DNA from: Paramacrobiotus metropolitanus | Taxonomy: Eukaryota > Tardigrada > Eutardigrada > Parachela > Macrobiotidae | NCBI RefSeq assembly: GCF_019649055.1 | Contig: NW_026570300.1 | Coordinates: forward strand, 248,001-312,000 | DNA: 64,000 nucleotides | Reading direction: 5' to 3' | In this document: positions 48,701 to 62,699 of the stretch, one piece after another | How the letters are laid out: every line of letters begins with the position of its first letter | How positions within the stretch are numbered: position 1 is the stretch's first letter | Program-made: the position numbers and the translations under genes | Notes under the pieces: generated by a model | Database searches by the model: none | Told to the model about the DNA's origin: nothing | What the model saw: only the letters and a program-made list of their open reading frames with translations

Positions 48701-51203
48701 GCATTTGGCTGCTTATTTAGCAAAATATACCTAAAAAATGCGCGGCGACGATCAGTAACGGATATTTAAATTTAAAAAAATTGTACACAAATTCTGAGAC
48801 TCTTTCTTCGGTTATAGACGGTTTCGGTGAACATATCATTCAAATATTGCGTAGAATTAAGCAAATACCGGTACGGTGACGTAGATTTCCTAGGCAGATA
48901 AAAACCGGGAAGGACTGTGTCCTGCTATTGTCGATAAGAAATGATACATAAGTTAATTTTATTTACCGATCATGTTGTCAGAGATTGGCTAAGGCGATCA
49001 TCCCAACATGACCGATAAGTGCGCATTTGTTTTCTGTCTTTAGATACTGCTTTATTAACATGCCGACATTTTACCGGAAATTCTTAAACGTGACCGCCAG
49101 CCAGCGGCAGAGGCACGATGACGACAGTGCCGCCGTTTTTATCGTGTTGTACCGTTGTTGTCCGTTTACGGAGAAAATCGTCTATCGTACATTTCCACAA
49201 TCATGACAGACAGTAATCATAGGCAAAGATGTGAGACACACCCGTTTTGTAAATATCCTTGTTCTGTCTTTTTATTTTTTATTTACGTATTTTTCCTTCT
49301 AGATCAATTTGTACTACCGTTATTTACCTTCTTTTGTCTGCGTTACCTTTCGAAAATAATTGCTTCTTTGTACGTAGTCGTTCAGAAACCATTTAAGAAT
49401 TGTTATTATAAATAGCTCTTATTCATAAGAGCAATAAGTACATAAGAAATAAGTATGAAATCACCATAATAATTTGCAGAACAATTTTTGCGGCCCACTT
49501 TTGCGTTCGCACTTGACTTGCATAACAGACAATAATCTGACACTCGCAACTCTTCAGTTTAAAAACAGCTATATCACTTTACCATTTACTGGGATGATTT
49601 CTCGAAAAATCCGATAAACAAAAAAACATTATATAGTCAATGAGCCGATGGTTTCCGGTAAAACGTTCAGTGCAACGAGAAAAAACCTTAACCCACTTTA
49701 AAACGCCTGTTCGACAAATTTATGAACAGTGCGCGTACGGTGTAAACACTTCCGGTTGTTCTAATTTGGCGCCCTTCGCCCAACCTGCAATTGTCAAGAG
49801 CGGTCTAATATATAACTCTCAACAACAACATCGCACATATGGAAAAGAAATGGATTCGCTGAAAACCACCACGTACACGCTGCACGCTTTTACGTAAGCC
49901 GGCAACGCGTACCAGTAGCACACAGATCCGCGCAAATCAACAAAGCCATCATGCCGGTAGCAGCACGCCGGTGGAGAATCGTGTTAGATAACCATGATCA
50001 ATGTCTTCCGCTAAAGTAATACTCACATTTTATTAGAATTTTAAAAAAATTGCGCAACTGGATTTGCTGTACACTTTTGCGATTTTTTGAAAGGTGACGT
50101 AGTGAATTTTAATGTGTAAATAAGTACACGATTTTTCTGCTGGTTTTAGGCTTCAGAATTGGTTTGTGGTTGACTAATGCTAAGGATTTTTGTATGTATT
50201 TGTTGTGGGTTGCATCCGGGTATTTTTATGGAAAATTGCCGATTGATCAGCATGTTGTACGTAGCAAACGGCTTTTGTGAGTAATACGCAAATCAGGTTT
50301 ACGCCAATGTTTAATATTTAATAATACGTGTGTTGTACCGAGAATATTCCGTTATGCCTGCTGGTTCCGTTCTGGAACATTCACTAAAAAATGCGGCATC
50401 ACCTGTGGCGCGAATTAGAACTTCCCTGTACTGTGGCGCTGGTTACACTATTTCACACGAATTTTTTCGAGAATTTTCCCGTTCTGTTTCTGAAATGCAT
50501 AAACAGGATAAACAATCAATATGGGCATTACTATTGATTCATGAATAATCACGATAAAAGTAGGTATTAGCGGCTTTTAACAACCCGTCGAAATTAATGT
50601 TTGCATCGAACTGTTTTCACGTCATTATTCGTCCGTCCAAGCTCGAAAAAGCACCATACTGTATGGTTTTGCTGTGACTACGAGTGTTTCTTTTTAAGTG
50701 CGTAAAATGAAACCGGTTTATTAGTGGTCAGCAGATGTTGGCGCATGGAATCAAGATCAGTGAAAGAGAAAAAGTTTAGCAGGATACAAGGAGTGCAGCT
50801 GATCATCTCAGCTCAAGTGGACAGCCGATCACGGTTGGAAAGTGACACGAGACCAGTTTTCCTCCGCTGCTAAGCGGCGAAAAAACCAGATCACCCATGC
50901 AAGAGAATATCAGCGAAAAAACGACACAATCACGAAAAAATTAATTCACTTTCCAATCCCGCGATTGGCCATTGGCTGCACAGGGCCAGACAGGAATGCG
51001 AGGCGTCGAATACACCAAGCACGGTCGAGCCGCTCATTGGTTGGCGCTGGCTGGGAGTGTGGCGGACCGCCCCACTCGCGCGGCAGCGTACTACAGACCA
51101 CACGGTTGAATCTATCGGCATTACGCAGCAGGCAGTGTACCGTAATAAATTATGATACGCACGGTCTGGGCTGATTCGGTGATAAAAATGCCCGCAGACC
51201 GGC
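42757..51203. other. 8.4-kb region without a supported gene
   Basis: No frame here combines family motifs, splice sites and coding bias. It contains a GC-rich patch at about 43560-43920 with a donor-like GTGAGT at 43615, which could be a noncoding first exon or a regulatory island. It also has a palindrome at 44326-44388 and an open frame of about 60 codons at 44826-45011 with fairly gene-like composition. The end is the P450 promoter. Distant enhancers or noncoding RNAs cannot be excluded. Confidence 0.4.
44326..44388. repeat. Near-perfect palindrome, 31-bp arms
   Basis: Arms beginning ATATATGTCTGTTATTTTAA pair with one mismatch around a single central base. Confidence 0.88.
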
Positions 51204-51210
51204 TATAAAA
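51204..51210 (+). promoter_or_regulatory. TATA box of the P450 gene
   Basis: CCGGCTATAAAACC lies about 300 bp before the start codon and immediately downstream of a GC-rich block (about 50960-51180). Transcription should begin about 30 bp downstream, near 51235. This leaves a 5' UTR of about 270 nt. Confidence 0.6.
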
Positions 51211-51505
51211 CCATCTTCTGTGTTTCGTTCTCCATCGCATCTGATCACCCGGTTGTGGCTGTTAAAAGACGAGAAAACTTTTTTTCTTCAGCCCAAACTC
51301 GTGGCGATATTTGGCGAGTGAGAGGAGAACCTGCACAGAGAGATCTAATCGAGTGTGTGCTGATCGTTTGTTTCACGGGATATTTCATTGTGTGTGGATT
51401 TATCCGCTTGCGCAACCGCATATCTGGCTTTTGTGCACCCTCGATCTACACACTGGAACAGACAGAGCCGCGAACCGTCGAGCAGCACACAGAGAGCGAG
51501 AGAGA

Positions 51506-54500
51506 ATGATGACCACACGACCAGCACTGTCGCTGGCCCGACTCTGCCCGCATGCCGCCGCCGCGGCTGCGGCCCGTATGCCGAACGCCAGCCTGGCGAT
51601 GCTGGATGGCAGTACGGCGGAGATGAGCGTCAACACCACCCGCGGCTACGAAGAGATCCCGGCGCCCCGCGGCTGGCCCGTCATCGGGACGGGCTTGTCG
51701 GCCGTGTGGAACGGCGTCATCACGCGTCTGCACGAGTACATTGATATGCGCTACCGCCAGCTGGGACCCATCTACCGCGAGAAACTCGGCAACATCGACG
51801 CCGTCTTCCTCTTCGACCCCAAGGACGTGCAGACCGTCTTCAGGCGCGAGGGCAAACATCCCAACCATTTCATCCCCGAAGCCTGGACCATGCATCGGGA
51901 TATCACGCAGAAACCCCGTGGATTGTTTTTCATGTAAGTGCTGCTTCGCGCGGACGGAGTTTGCGTTCGCTGTTCAAGCACCGTAGCTGGAAAAATTCCG
52001 AACGATATTTTTTGAATCTAATTTTAAAATAATTTTTTATATTTTTTTAAAACAGTAAGTTTGCTCGGAGTATTCGGCATTTTAAAAAAATCTAAACAAC
52101 GGAATTTATCGTGCGTGAGGGACAGGGACCTGCCGTACTGTAATTAGGGGCAATGTTGAGAGCTTTTTTGAAAGTCGTGTGTTGTTCTGCTGGGAACGCG
52201 GCTTAACGCATGTTTTAATCTGTGCGCTTAGCGGAAAAAGAGCAGCAAAAAACGTGATCAGCCGCTCAGCAATCGAGATTCTGCTATCTTGATCAGCCGG
52301 TTAATCGAGTTAAGAGGTTTTTGGTTATTGATGAGCGGTAGAGAGTGGATTCAGCCAGCTCACGATGGCAATCTCACACGACTTGATCGAGTTTTTTCTC
52401 TTCTCCCTCGGCATTCGGTTCGGCTATTGCATACTCGCATGCCGGAGATTTCCTTAAGAATTAAAACACTAACTAAATAAATAATTTTACCTAGGAGGCC
52501 ATTCTTTTACATCAATTTAATTTTTTTAAAAATTTTATCCATCTTATTTTCCACAGTAGTTTTCCAATCAGGCAGAAACATTATTTTCCCCAGCAAAACT
52601 AAAAGGTTAGCGAATATTTTTTTTATTTTTATATTTATTTTTTAACCGACTGTTTTGAAAATGCTGCGCGTTTATCACAGAAATCAGCAAACAAAATCCA
52701 AGCCTAAAAGTCACTTTGATGTGTTCGGGAATTTTTGGTGTGCAGCAAAAACAGCTGATGGGAATTTGTTTGTTGGGTCGGGTACGACGTGTTAGCATGC
52801 CGGCAATGCGGGCACCAAGTTCCATCATACATGTGATACATGGGAAAGCCTCTATGCTGGACTTGGCGACGCGCAGTCAAATTCCAGTTGGAAGGCAACC
52901 TGTTGCGAGTTGCTACTTGCGGCTGATAGTAATCTACTGGCTATGCATTAGTGGCGTGCGCGCACCACATTTACGGTAGCAATTCATTTAAATAATGGAC
53001 CTTGTTATCAGCGTTTGGAATTTGACCGCACTCGTATTATATCTGGGCCAATACAATGCAACAGCAAAAAAATGTTTGTGTTTCTTTGCCTGTAGAAAAA
53101 ATGAAACTGTACACGAGATGATGATACGTTGTGCGTAATAATGTTTAATGATTTTATTTATAAGAAATCGCTCATTGTGGGCCTGCTTAAGCAAAGTCAG
53201 TCAAGGTGGAAAATACAATTTTTCTTTTTTATTAATTAACAACTTACATGAATGTATTTCTTGAAGTATATTCAATGAAAATTTTTGTTTTGTCAAATGA
53301 ATAAGCAAAATCAACAAAAGTGAATAAATAAGGTATTGAAAATGCCAAGAATTTAAAATATCACAAAATTGTACGGTTTCGGCTGCGGAAACGCTGAAAG
53401 ATAACTGCTGCATTAATCTGGCAAAGAAATGTCGTAAAAATCATTATTATAATTGCATTATTTACTGTAATTACGCTTTGTAGCCGGATGTGCGTAAATA
53501 ACTGGGTGGGGCCGTTCTCATCAGTGTGCTCAATATATAAAAATGTAATTTGTGAAAGGGGGTTTTGTAAGCGTGAAGGGCATATGCAGTGGTTGGGTAT
53601 AATCAAGGTTTTTCCATTCCATTAGTAAAATGTATTTTCAATAGGAATATTCTGTTATGCCGGGACGCGGCTGGTCAACCGCGTGTACAATATATGCATA
53701 CTTTTGGCTGGTCCCTAGGAAAACACTGCGTATACTGTTATATCACTACAAAGCACCACAGTGATTATTATTTCCAGATCATTATACGGCACATCAAGCA
53801 AAAAAGATGAGTCTGTAATTATTTTTGTCTGAGCGGCGCCCGCGGCGCGAAGATGAGCAAAAGTCGCTCGAAAGTGAATGGGTAGAACAGAGTGCCAGAA
53901 AACATGCACACCATGGCGAAGGACGTGTAAGAATAAATTAGATAATTTCAGCCGTTTAATTTCCCGTATTAGATGAGTTGTCCATGCAATACACAAGCAG
54001 ACAGGTGCGGATTTAATTATATGAGGATAAAGAGAATAGACAGAGAGTGAAAAAACACCCTTTGATGGTCATTGTGACGTGTTGACAAATATAAAGTATA
54101 GCTGACATTGGGCCTCCTTTGTGGACTGCGGTGTAGCGTACACGGCGGGGCAAAGGCAGACAATGTCATTGCGGTTGCGGCATCGGTTAACCCGGTTGTG
54201 AGTCCTTTTGTTCTTCTGGTTTCCCCTTATGCCACTAATGTGTCGTGTGGACGCATTCAGGTGTCCATCAAAGTTTTTAAATTATGATCTTGTTTACCGT
54301 CATACTACGCGCTCTTTTGATATGGAATTTCGCTGAAAAGCGGTTTATAATTTATAATGAAATGTTATTATCTGTCGCACGATAAAAACTGAAATTATTT
54401 CGGATGGCATGTAGTAAGAGAAGATTCAAAAAAAAGATATGTATTTGGCATAATTTATGTTTGCTATATGGCTATGTTCGCAAGCCGTGTGCACATCTTA

Positions 54501-57500
54501 GCAGTTTGAGCCATCACGCTACGATCTTCCATAGTTTTTTCGGATATCAGTACGCGAGACTATGATAAGCTTTGGTGCATGCGTAAAACTGTCGAGCAGT
54601 AGCTTGTTTACGAAAAGCATAAACTTACTGTTTTAACAAATAAATTTTACCAATAAATTGTTCCGAAATAATTTGTAATCGCCCTGGAAATTTAATTTTG
54701 CTCTAATGTTAGAGTGCCGTCATTTTTAGCCGGCGTAATGACAATTTAAAATACGTTTGTTTTTGGTAAGGATTTTCCTTGCGTTATTGTGAGTTACACA
54801 CACATAATATGTGGCACTTTTTGCAGGGACGGCGAGCATTGGCAGAGCCGGAGGCGTGTCATGAATCAGCTGTTACTGCATCCGAAAGTGGTCCCCCAGT
54901 ATGCTGACCGCATCAACGATACCGTCGACGATCTCATCGCCCGCTGGTCCACCATTAAGAAAGGTCACGACAATGTCGTGGACAAGGTGGAAGTGGAGAT
55001 GTTCAACTGGTCCATTGAGTGTAAGAGCCGTACATCTTAACGCTATGGCGTGAAAAAAATTTTCCGAGCTGATAAATGATAATCAAAAGGAAAATATACG
55101 GCCGCCGGCGTGCGTAACAGTGTCGAAGAGAACTCTCTCTGTTTCTTTAACTCTCGCTTGCTGCGGCGCTGTCATAGCGGCCATTTCCGTCTTGCTTTCG
55201 CTTTCCACCGCGCTGACAGAGCCGTCGACAAGGAGGGAAAGTTAATCGAATGCGAAACTCACCAAAAAGAGTTCCGCATCTGCTTTGTTGAGCAAAAAAA
55301 GATGTAATGGCGTACAAACTGCGCCAGGCGTTGGATGACCGCAAATCTACCGCTTAATTACTTAACCAACGAACTCGCTGATCAATGAAAGCCGTCAGCT
55401 GTTGTAGATGAAAGAAGCATAGAATTAATAAAAATTCGTTATAAAATATACCTTGTGGAAAATGAGTATTAAAATTTGAATTTTTTGCAGGCATTGGCAC
55501 GGTGATATTTGATCAGCGGATGGGCTGCTTAAGCGAGAACCGTCCGAATGATATTCAGCAGTTCGTCCGTTCCATACAGGAGATTTTCCGCACAACGATG
55601 ATCCTCACCATGATTCCTCCGAAAATTGCGAAATTCCTACGTTTACCTGTCTGGAAACGATTCCTGCATTCGATGGATTTATCTCTAGCAATTGGTAAAG
55701 ACCAAAGCAAATCCCAATCCACGGTGAAATAAAATAAAATAGGGGACAGGGCAATTATTTCAGCGAAACAGGTTGCGAAAATACCACCATCGAACTATGC
55801 AACGATAAATATTAATTATAAATATTTTGTGGAAAATAAATAATATTTTTATCGTTTATTCGCAGCCCGAAAATATATTTCGATGAGCATTGAGCGTGTG
55901 ATGGCGCGGATGGATGCCGGCGAGAATGTCAATGATTTCTGCTCGGGTATTCTGGCGCATAAGGACTTTGATCTCGATGAGGTTGTCCGGTTAACCACTG
56001 ATCTCTTCGCTGGCGCAGCTGATACGGTAAGAGTCTAAACGGAAAGATTATTTACTCGTATTCAAGTATTTGTCAGTAAATGATTAGTGACGCTTTTTGT
56101 CCTGTCAATGGGGGTGCACTTGAACATGCTGCGGCGCTGTATATAGCCGGATGGTGAAAATTGCCGCCGCGCGGCGGTAATTGTTATTTGGTTTTTTCGC
56201 TATTGAGACAATTCAGCAAAAGTAGAGCGACAGATGTCGATGGGTGAAACACACTCCGCCGGAGAGCCGTAATTAATTGTTGTTTGTGGTCGGCCTTATG
56301 GCTTCAATTAGGCGGTTTACTCAAACTACACCACTACAATCGGCACAGACACGTGCCGCCGCCGCACTCACAAATTTAGGCGTTTTTGTTGCTGGAAAAA
56401 CCCGCATTAAATATCTGACAGATTCTTTAAAAAACTAGTAACATTAAAATTTTTTAATCATAAATTCCAGAAAAATAAAATAGTTTTTTTTTAAATAAAT
56501 AGCTTTAAAATAATTACCAATAAATATCCATTAGTTTTTATATGGCACCAAATTCCCTATGACTTGAAAAAGTTTATCGTTAAATCGGCCATAAAATCAG
56601 TTTACTTTCAGTATATTTACTAGCTATAAATTCTTAAAAATGCAACCAAAATTTAGGAGAAAATATAAATGTGTCAAAGGTCCGCGTAAGAAGATGACCT
56701 TTAACCAAACTATCCCGCGTTAATCGATTTGGCTAGAGAACTGGACAGATGTTGTCGAAAACGGAATTCCCGGTAGCGGTGTGGTGCACGCGTCTGCAGT
56801 GCACTCGTCACTGGAAAATTATAGCAAAACCATGTGTTTCATCATTGCTTTGGACCGGCAGAACCGTACCTTACACCTTTCCGCCCTGAGTGTTACGCGC
56901 ACCGCATGCACCTGGGCGGTTGGTACTCTAAAGATCACCGGTCTAATTTCATTCCACTGCCCGGTTAAGCAAAGGGGAAAATAATTTATCAGCTTTCGAT
57001 ACACACTGCACTAGTGTTTTTCTCTTCGCTCTCTGCCCGCCTAATCATTCTTCACTGATCTGACATTGAAAAAGTGAAAGTCGTGATCTGTAGAGCGAGA
57101 TCTCCATCGCATATATCGGTAATCGATTATAACGGCGAAAAGCAAACTGGTTTTCCCCGGCTTATTGCGTAGGCGCTCGCCGGTTTCTGAAATATTTTGA
57201 TCCAAATAAAATACCGTTGGTTAAATTGGAAAATGAATAAAATAAATGGAAAATAAAAGAAATTTAACTTTGAAAAAAATGAAAGAGCTATACAAAAAAT
57301 TAAAAAAATTTAAAATAACTAGCGTTTTTTAATATTTTTATAGAGGTTAAAAATAAAATAAATTGTATAAAAATTCGGTTGATAAATTCAAAATTATATT
57401 TTATTTCTGGAGTGATAATTAGTAACATAACTTTCCTGGGCGTCAATGGCGGTGTTTTCTGAGAAAACTTGTTAGGCTATTGTGTCCTGGCGAGTCCTTA

Positions 57501-60443
57501 ATAAGCACCGCAAGAATTCCCATAGTGCAATGGAAAGGACATGTGAGGACAGATGACGATGCGTGACACAATTGATCTGCCTGATTACAAATCGCTAATT
57601 AGCGCCAGACAATAGCGTCCTCATCGTGACATCATATTGTATCCCTACAAAAGTGGTGGCGCGTGTCGGCGGCGGCGTTGTATGTGTCCCGACAGAGAGA
57701 AAAAGCGCTGTTTGATGATAGACTGTGTATACTGCGTCTAGTCACGCTAGACACAGTGCGTTGTTGTGTCTACACAGGGTTAAAGTAGCCGCTTGTGATG
57801 ATATTATGTAGAGCAAATTAACAGCTCACTGGCTAATTATAATGCGGGAGAAACAAGTGTATAATATCGTGCATGCGTGCGCTGGTGTAACGTTGGATGC
57901 GTTCAACAGGTGTCCAACGCCATGGCTTGGGCGTTGTATCTCATCAGTCAAAATCCCGCGGTACAGGAGAAGATTTATCATGAAGTCAGCCAGATTGTAC
58001 CCGTCACCGGACAGAGCATCACGCCCGAGATGCTCAAACAGATGAAATATGTCCAGGCCGTTATGAAGGAGACTTTAAGGTAATAATTACGCGTCCAGCA
58101 TTTTCCACCGGTTGATACACTACAAATAAATATAATACAAAGCAGAATTATATTCCTGATGTTTGAAAACTCTTATTATATAAATATGTACTATAAATAT
58201 AATTACAAATGATTTTTATATCGGCTGGCCAAGAATAAAAAAATCCGAATTCTACTATTTGAATTTGTTAATAATATCCGGATTATTTTATTGCGATCAA
58301 AAATGCCGTATCGGTTAACGCATTGCGTTGGATTTTAAAATTTGCTTTGCTTGTTAGATTGTACCCGGTGGCACCGTTTCATACCCGGTATCTGGACGAA
58401 GATATCACCATCAAGGGCTACAACATTCCAGCTAACGTAAGAATTATCCACAAACAGTAAATTAATCATATTTGCCGTTCCGTATTTCGGAAACTCGCTT
58501 ATGGCCGATCTCGTATTGATAGCCATCTGTTGTGCGATTATGTAACCGGTAGCGCCACGCTGTCTGGCCCTACTTGTAATAGACTTGTCGATTAAGATGA
58601 TCATACATTCTTCAGACAAAAATAAATCACAAATTTGACGTAACATTAATACTGCGCAAATTTATAAAGATGAATAATTCGCGACTTTATCTAGTTCATT
58701 TATAAATACTCGCAATCGCTGGCTGATGTAAATAAATTAATAAATGATTTTTTTTCATTGTACAGACGCTGATAATGATGGGAACGTATTCCATGGGACG
58801 TGATGAGAAGAATTTCGAACGCGCCAGCGAATTCATTCCCGAACGCTGGTTCCGTGATCGCAGCGATCCCGATGACCGGGAGAATAATCTTGTCGCTAAT
58901 TACGCCACCATGCCCTTTGCTTTTGGTCCCAGATGTTGTGTTGGTAAGAATTATTTTATAATTATTTTATTCCAATTAATTGAAGCCTTTGAAATTCTAA
59001 AGATATTAATGAGAGTTTTCTGCAGGTCGTCGACTAGCGGAAACGGAAATGCATATGCTTCTTGCAAAGGTGAGTCAGCGTAATTAATTTCCTTATTGAA
59101 AAGCATAGGAATAAATGGCCAGAATAAAAATAAATTAATTGTACAAATATTTTTTTAATTTTTTAAATAATTGAAGATAAAGTAAGCCGCAGTGGCATAA
59201 TATTTTGCGCAATTACTTACGTAATTCTCTGCAAGAAGATGTCAAGATGAAGATCTTTTTTAGCTTTTAACTAGTCAAGCCGGCCACTCGCGCAACACCG
59301 CTGGGAGAGAATTGTATTTTTGTATGGATTATAAATTCGATCAAAACACATTTAAAACACATTTAAAATCCTGTTTTACTACTTGACAATTCAACAGGCC
59401 GCTCATCATTGACAATTTTCGAAAAATGATTTCATAAAAAATCATCCCACTGTGCTGCATACTGCGGTGTGGAATTACATACGAGGTTTTGAGGGTGTTA
59501 ATCGGTGTTAAGAAAAATACCATTTCCAAATTGGTGAAAACGTTTCTGTCGCACTAATTTCCCGCACAGCAACAATAGCGCCGATCAGGTGATCGTTTTG
59601 CCGTTATGCCAGTCATGCGAGCATAGTTTAAGCGTAACAACGCCGCAGACTTGTCGCGTATATATTTAATCAGTATAATTATGCCGCTATGTAGGTCAGC
59701 GCTATTGTTATTAGGGAATAATTACCGTGTGCAATCGGCCGATGATGGCATTGTTGGTGCAAAATTCTCTCCTAATTGCAATTGATCCAATTACTTTCTC
59801 CAGCCGTGATGTGACATCGGTTGCAGTGTTCTTGTCACTGACAAAGAGACAACGCAGCTAATTGACAGTAGTGTTTTCTATCGGCGTAATTTTACGTTTC
59901 GAGGTCAACAAAATCATCTGTCAAAAAATTAATGCGATGAGTGGTCGTTTTTTTTAAAACAGGGTAATTAATTGTCGACTAAATCTTGTCAGCGCACATT
60001 TTTTCGCTTTGCAGACGTTTGTTTAAAAAAAATCGGCTATATATGTCTTGCGGTTGCATATAGAACATTTTACAGAATTTTTTCAGCATTATTTTGTTTT
60101 TTGCTTATCCTGCGAAGCAAATTAAATTATTATACATTTCTTTTAATTTCAAAATTCATTCCAGATTTTTGATAACTAATTTTGGTAGTAATTAAAAATT
60201 AAATTTGAATACTTCAGGTCATAAAAAATTTGTTCCATTTTTCTCTTTTATATGGCCATGCAGCTGCTGTACTGCGCTTGTATGCAGAGATTAATAATTT
60301 TTTTTATTTTTCAGTTAGTGCAAAAGTTTAAAATAGAATACGCCAGCGACAAACCGGTGGATATCGACTTGCGCATGATCACCGCGCCCAAACAGTCCAT
60401 CAAATTGCGCTTCATCGAACGCCAACCGCAGCCTAGCGTGTAA
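51506..60443 (+). CDS. Mitochondrial-clan cytochrome P450
   Basis: Nine exons: 51506-51933, 54827-55020, 55491-55694, 55866-56026, 57910-58079, 58358-58436, 58766-58943, 59026-59069 and 60315-60443; 528 aa, all phases agreeing. Heme-thiolate monooxygenase. The first ATG opens a basic, Ala-rich presequence (ARLCPHAAAAAAARMPNASL) with no membrane anchor, typical of mitochondrial P450s that take electrons from adrenodoxin. Then PAPRGWPVIGTG, I-helix AGAADT (324-329), KETLR (ExxR, 383-386), FIPERW and the heme loop FAFGPRCCVGRR with ligand Cys470. All catalytic landmarks are present. Introns 1 (2.9 kb) and 4 (1.9 kb) are unusually large for this window. Known relatives act on steroids, ecdysteroids or xenobiotics; the substrate cannot be told here. 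A likely AATAAA is at 61362-61367. Confidence 0.93.
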
Positions 60444-62699
60444 AATTTATATATGCGCGTATGCACAGACATCGCGATATCGTACCAACGGGAACTCCAT
60501 AGCCGAAAGTACCTGCGAAAAAAACGATAATCCTAAAAACCCATATAAATTGGATACGCGGATCTCAGCCGAAACAGAGTGCGCCTCGTTGGATTTGTTG
60601 GGTGGTGTTTTTTTATACATAATGCAGCAGTGTTCTCGCCTCATTCCTCCTCGATTCAGCGATCTCCCCCGAATATATATATTTGATCACAGCGATATTT
60701 TTTATATCTCTCTCTTTCTCAAATTCCCCCGTCATTTCTCCCGCCGGCAACTGCAAATGACCTCGTGTGGCAAGTGGCCATTTTTTGATCATTCTGCCTG
60801 TACGAATCTCTCCAGGAATTCCGAGTCGCATTCGGCGCGATTCATCTGTATCTGACCCTTTCCGGCTTTGTATGTGGCATTCTTCCTGGTGTTTTCGGAA
60901 ACGGAAACACTCTCTTTTTGTTTACTATGGGATAGACTATGGTCTTGCTGTATTTATGCCTTATTTATTTATTTTTTTTTGTTAAATTTTCTCCGGTTGT
61001 GATTCGCCCAGACATTCGGCCGCGGCGTGAGAATAATTTTACCGGGTTCAGTCCGGGGGAATTTGTTCGACTTCATGCCTGATTCGGAATGCTGAATGAG
61101 TGATGCAATGGTCGAGAAAAAAATGGGTTTTTATGATTGTACACTGTTAAATTACAGTTTTCAGAGATCTATTATTGATTTACAATTAGTTTTGATTTGT
61201 TGTTGGATTTTTCTGGAGAAATTTATTTTTATTGTGTGCACCCGCGTGTCCATGCGGTTTGTCGTAATTTGTCTGGTTTGTGTTGGGCAACGGTGGTCCG
61301 TTTTTGTACTTGTCGCTGTTTTTTTGCCTGTAATTTTTGCTTGTGCATGATGCTGGAAGCAAATAAACATTTGAAAAATCTATATGCGACCGGTTTTGAA
61401 TGTAATTATTAAATACGTAAGTCCGCAAAATAAATTATACACCCCACAGATATCCAAGCCCCGGTTGCTACACGTACTGTTCAAAATAATTTTTTTGCAA
61501 ACTTCTTGTATCTATAGTTGCTTTCATAAATATTTCGTTTGAGTAAAATGTAAACTACGTTCTACTGACGATCTTAACAAAGTTTATGATTTCAACAAAG
61601 TACGTGATCGCCACATAGTGCACCGGAAGTGTGATTTTTGAACTTGGTAAACCGATCGTTGTTAATCCCCATTTCATTATTCCAGTTACCAAAGACTTAT
61701 TTACTGAAATCTTATGCAAGGATATTTGTGAAAGTGACTTTTTCTTAATGCCGGCCTTTCCCCAGCTTAATGTTTCCGTTAAAATAAGCAATATTATAAT
61801 ATCATTATGTATTGACGATGACAAAAATAAGTTATGTACTGTGACCTCGTACTATGTAATATATCGCATACGAGATATTTCAACAGATACATTTTTATTA
61901 CAAGGCAAAACATGAGCGAATAAGTATAGAAGTATCGAAAAAAACAAAACGGAGTATCAGTAAAGCATACCTAGCTAAACTTAGCACTCACTCTACAGCC
62001 AACGTACTGCATCTTCATTTTGAAAGCCGAATCAAGCCGAAATATCTATATTTAACAATAAAATACAGTTCTGGCAGTCGGCACTCGGAAGACATGCAAA
62101 ATATTACAGTATCTTCAATCCTGGATTCTTGCAGTCGTATAGAAGTATAGATATTAATTTCTGCGCCGGCACAGAATCCCGGAAATTTGGGTTTTAATTA
62201 TTTTAATTCCTTATGCACTCCACAAAATCTAGCAGCGACATAACTTTGCACACATAAAGTACAATGTATACTTACTGTACGTATTTTTTTGTTAGTTCTG
62301 TCTGAATCTGGGTATATTCACTTTTGCAAAATTGTTAACTGTTACATTTTGCAAACTTTGCAGCGTCGAAGTGCAAATTGGTATAAGTACTTGTACATGG
62401 GTTCTTCTTCTACATGACGCTTTTATCTACCACCGGAAGCGAAAACCCAAAACACTAGCGCCCCGTGGAGGAAGCCCATTCAGCAGTTCTAGTGGATTTG
62501 TCATTTGAGTTCAAATTTCTTTCTGACTATTTTCAATTTTCATTTTTCACGGTCAGTTTTTCGATTTCTTTTTCTCTTCTGCTGGTTTAATTGTTTTGTT
62601 CTATTGGCAATCCGAAAAGTTGTAGAAAAAAGCACTATTACTACCACGCGCAAACAGCAATCGTGCAATCTGTACAAGGCAGAGCACAGCTTGGCCAGG
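60444..62699. other. P450 3' flank and mL49 upstream region
   Basis: AATAAA at 61362-61367 would give the P450 a 3' UTR of about 0.9 kb. A frame of about 95 codons at 61631-61915 has no recognisable motif and is not called. CACCGGAAG at about 62431 resembles the ETS/NRF-2 site common before mitochondrial genes; this is only suggestive. Confidence 0.4.

Noticed and set aside
61631-61915. Plus-strand open frame of about 95 codons upstream of mL49
   Set aside because: It is AT-rich with no motif and is equally open on the other strand. There are no splice or promoter signals.
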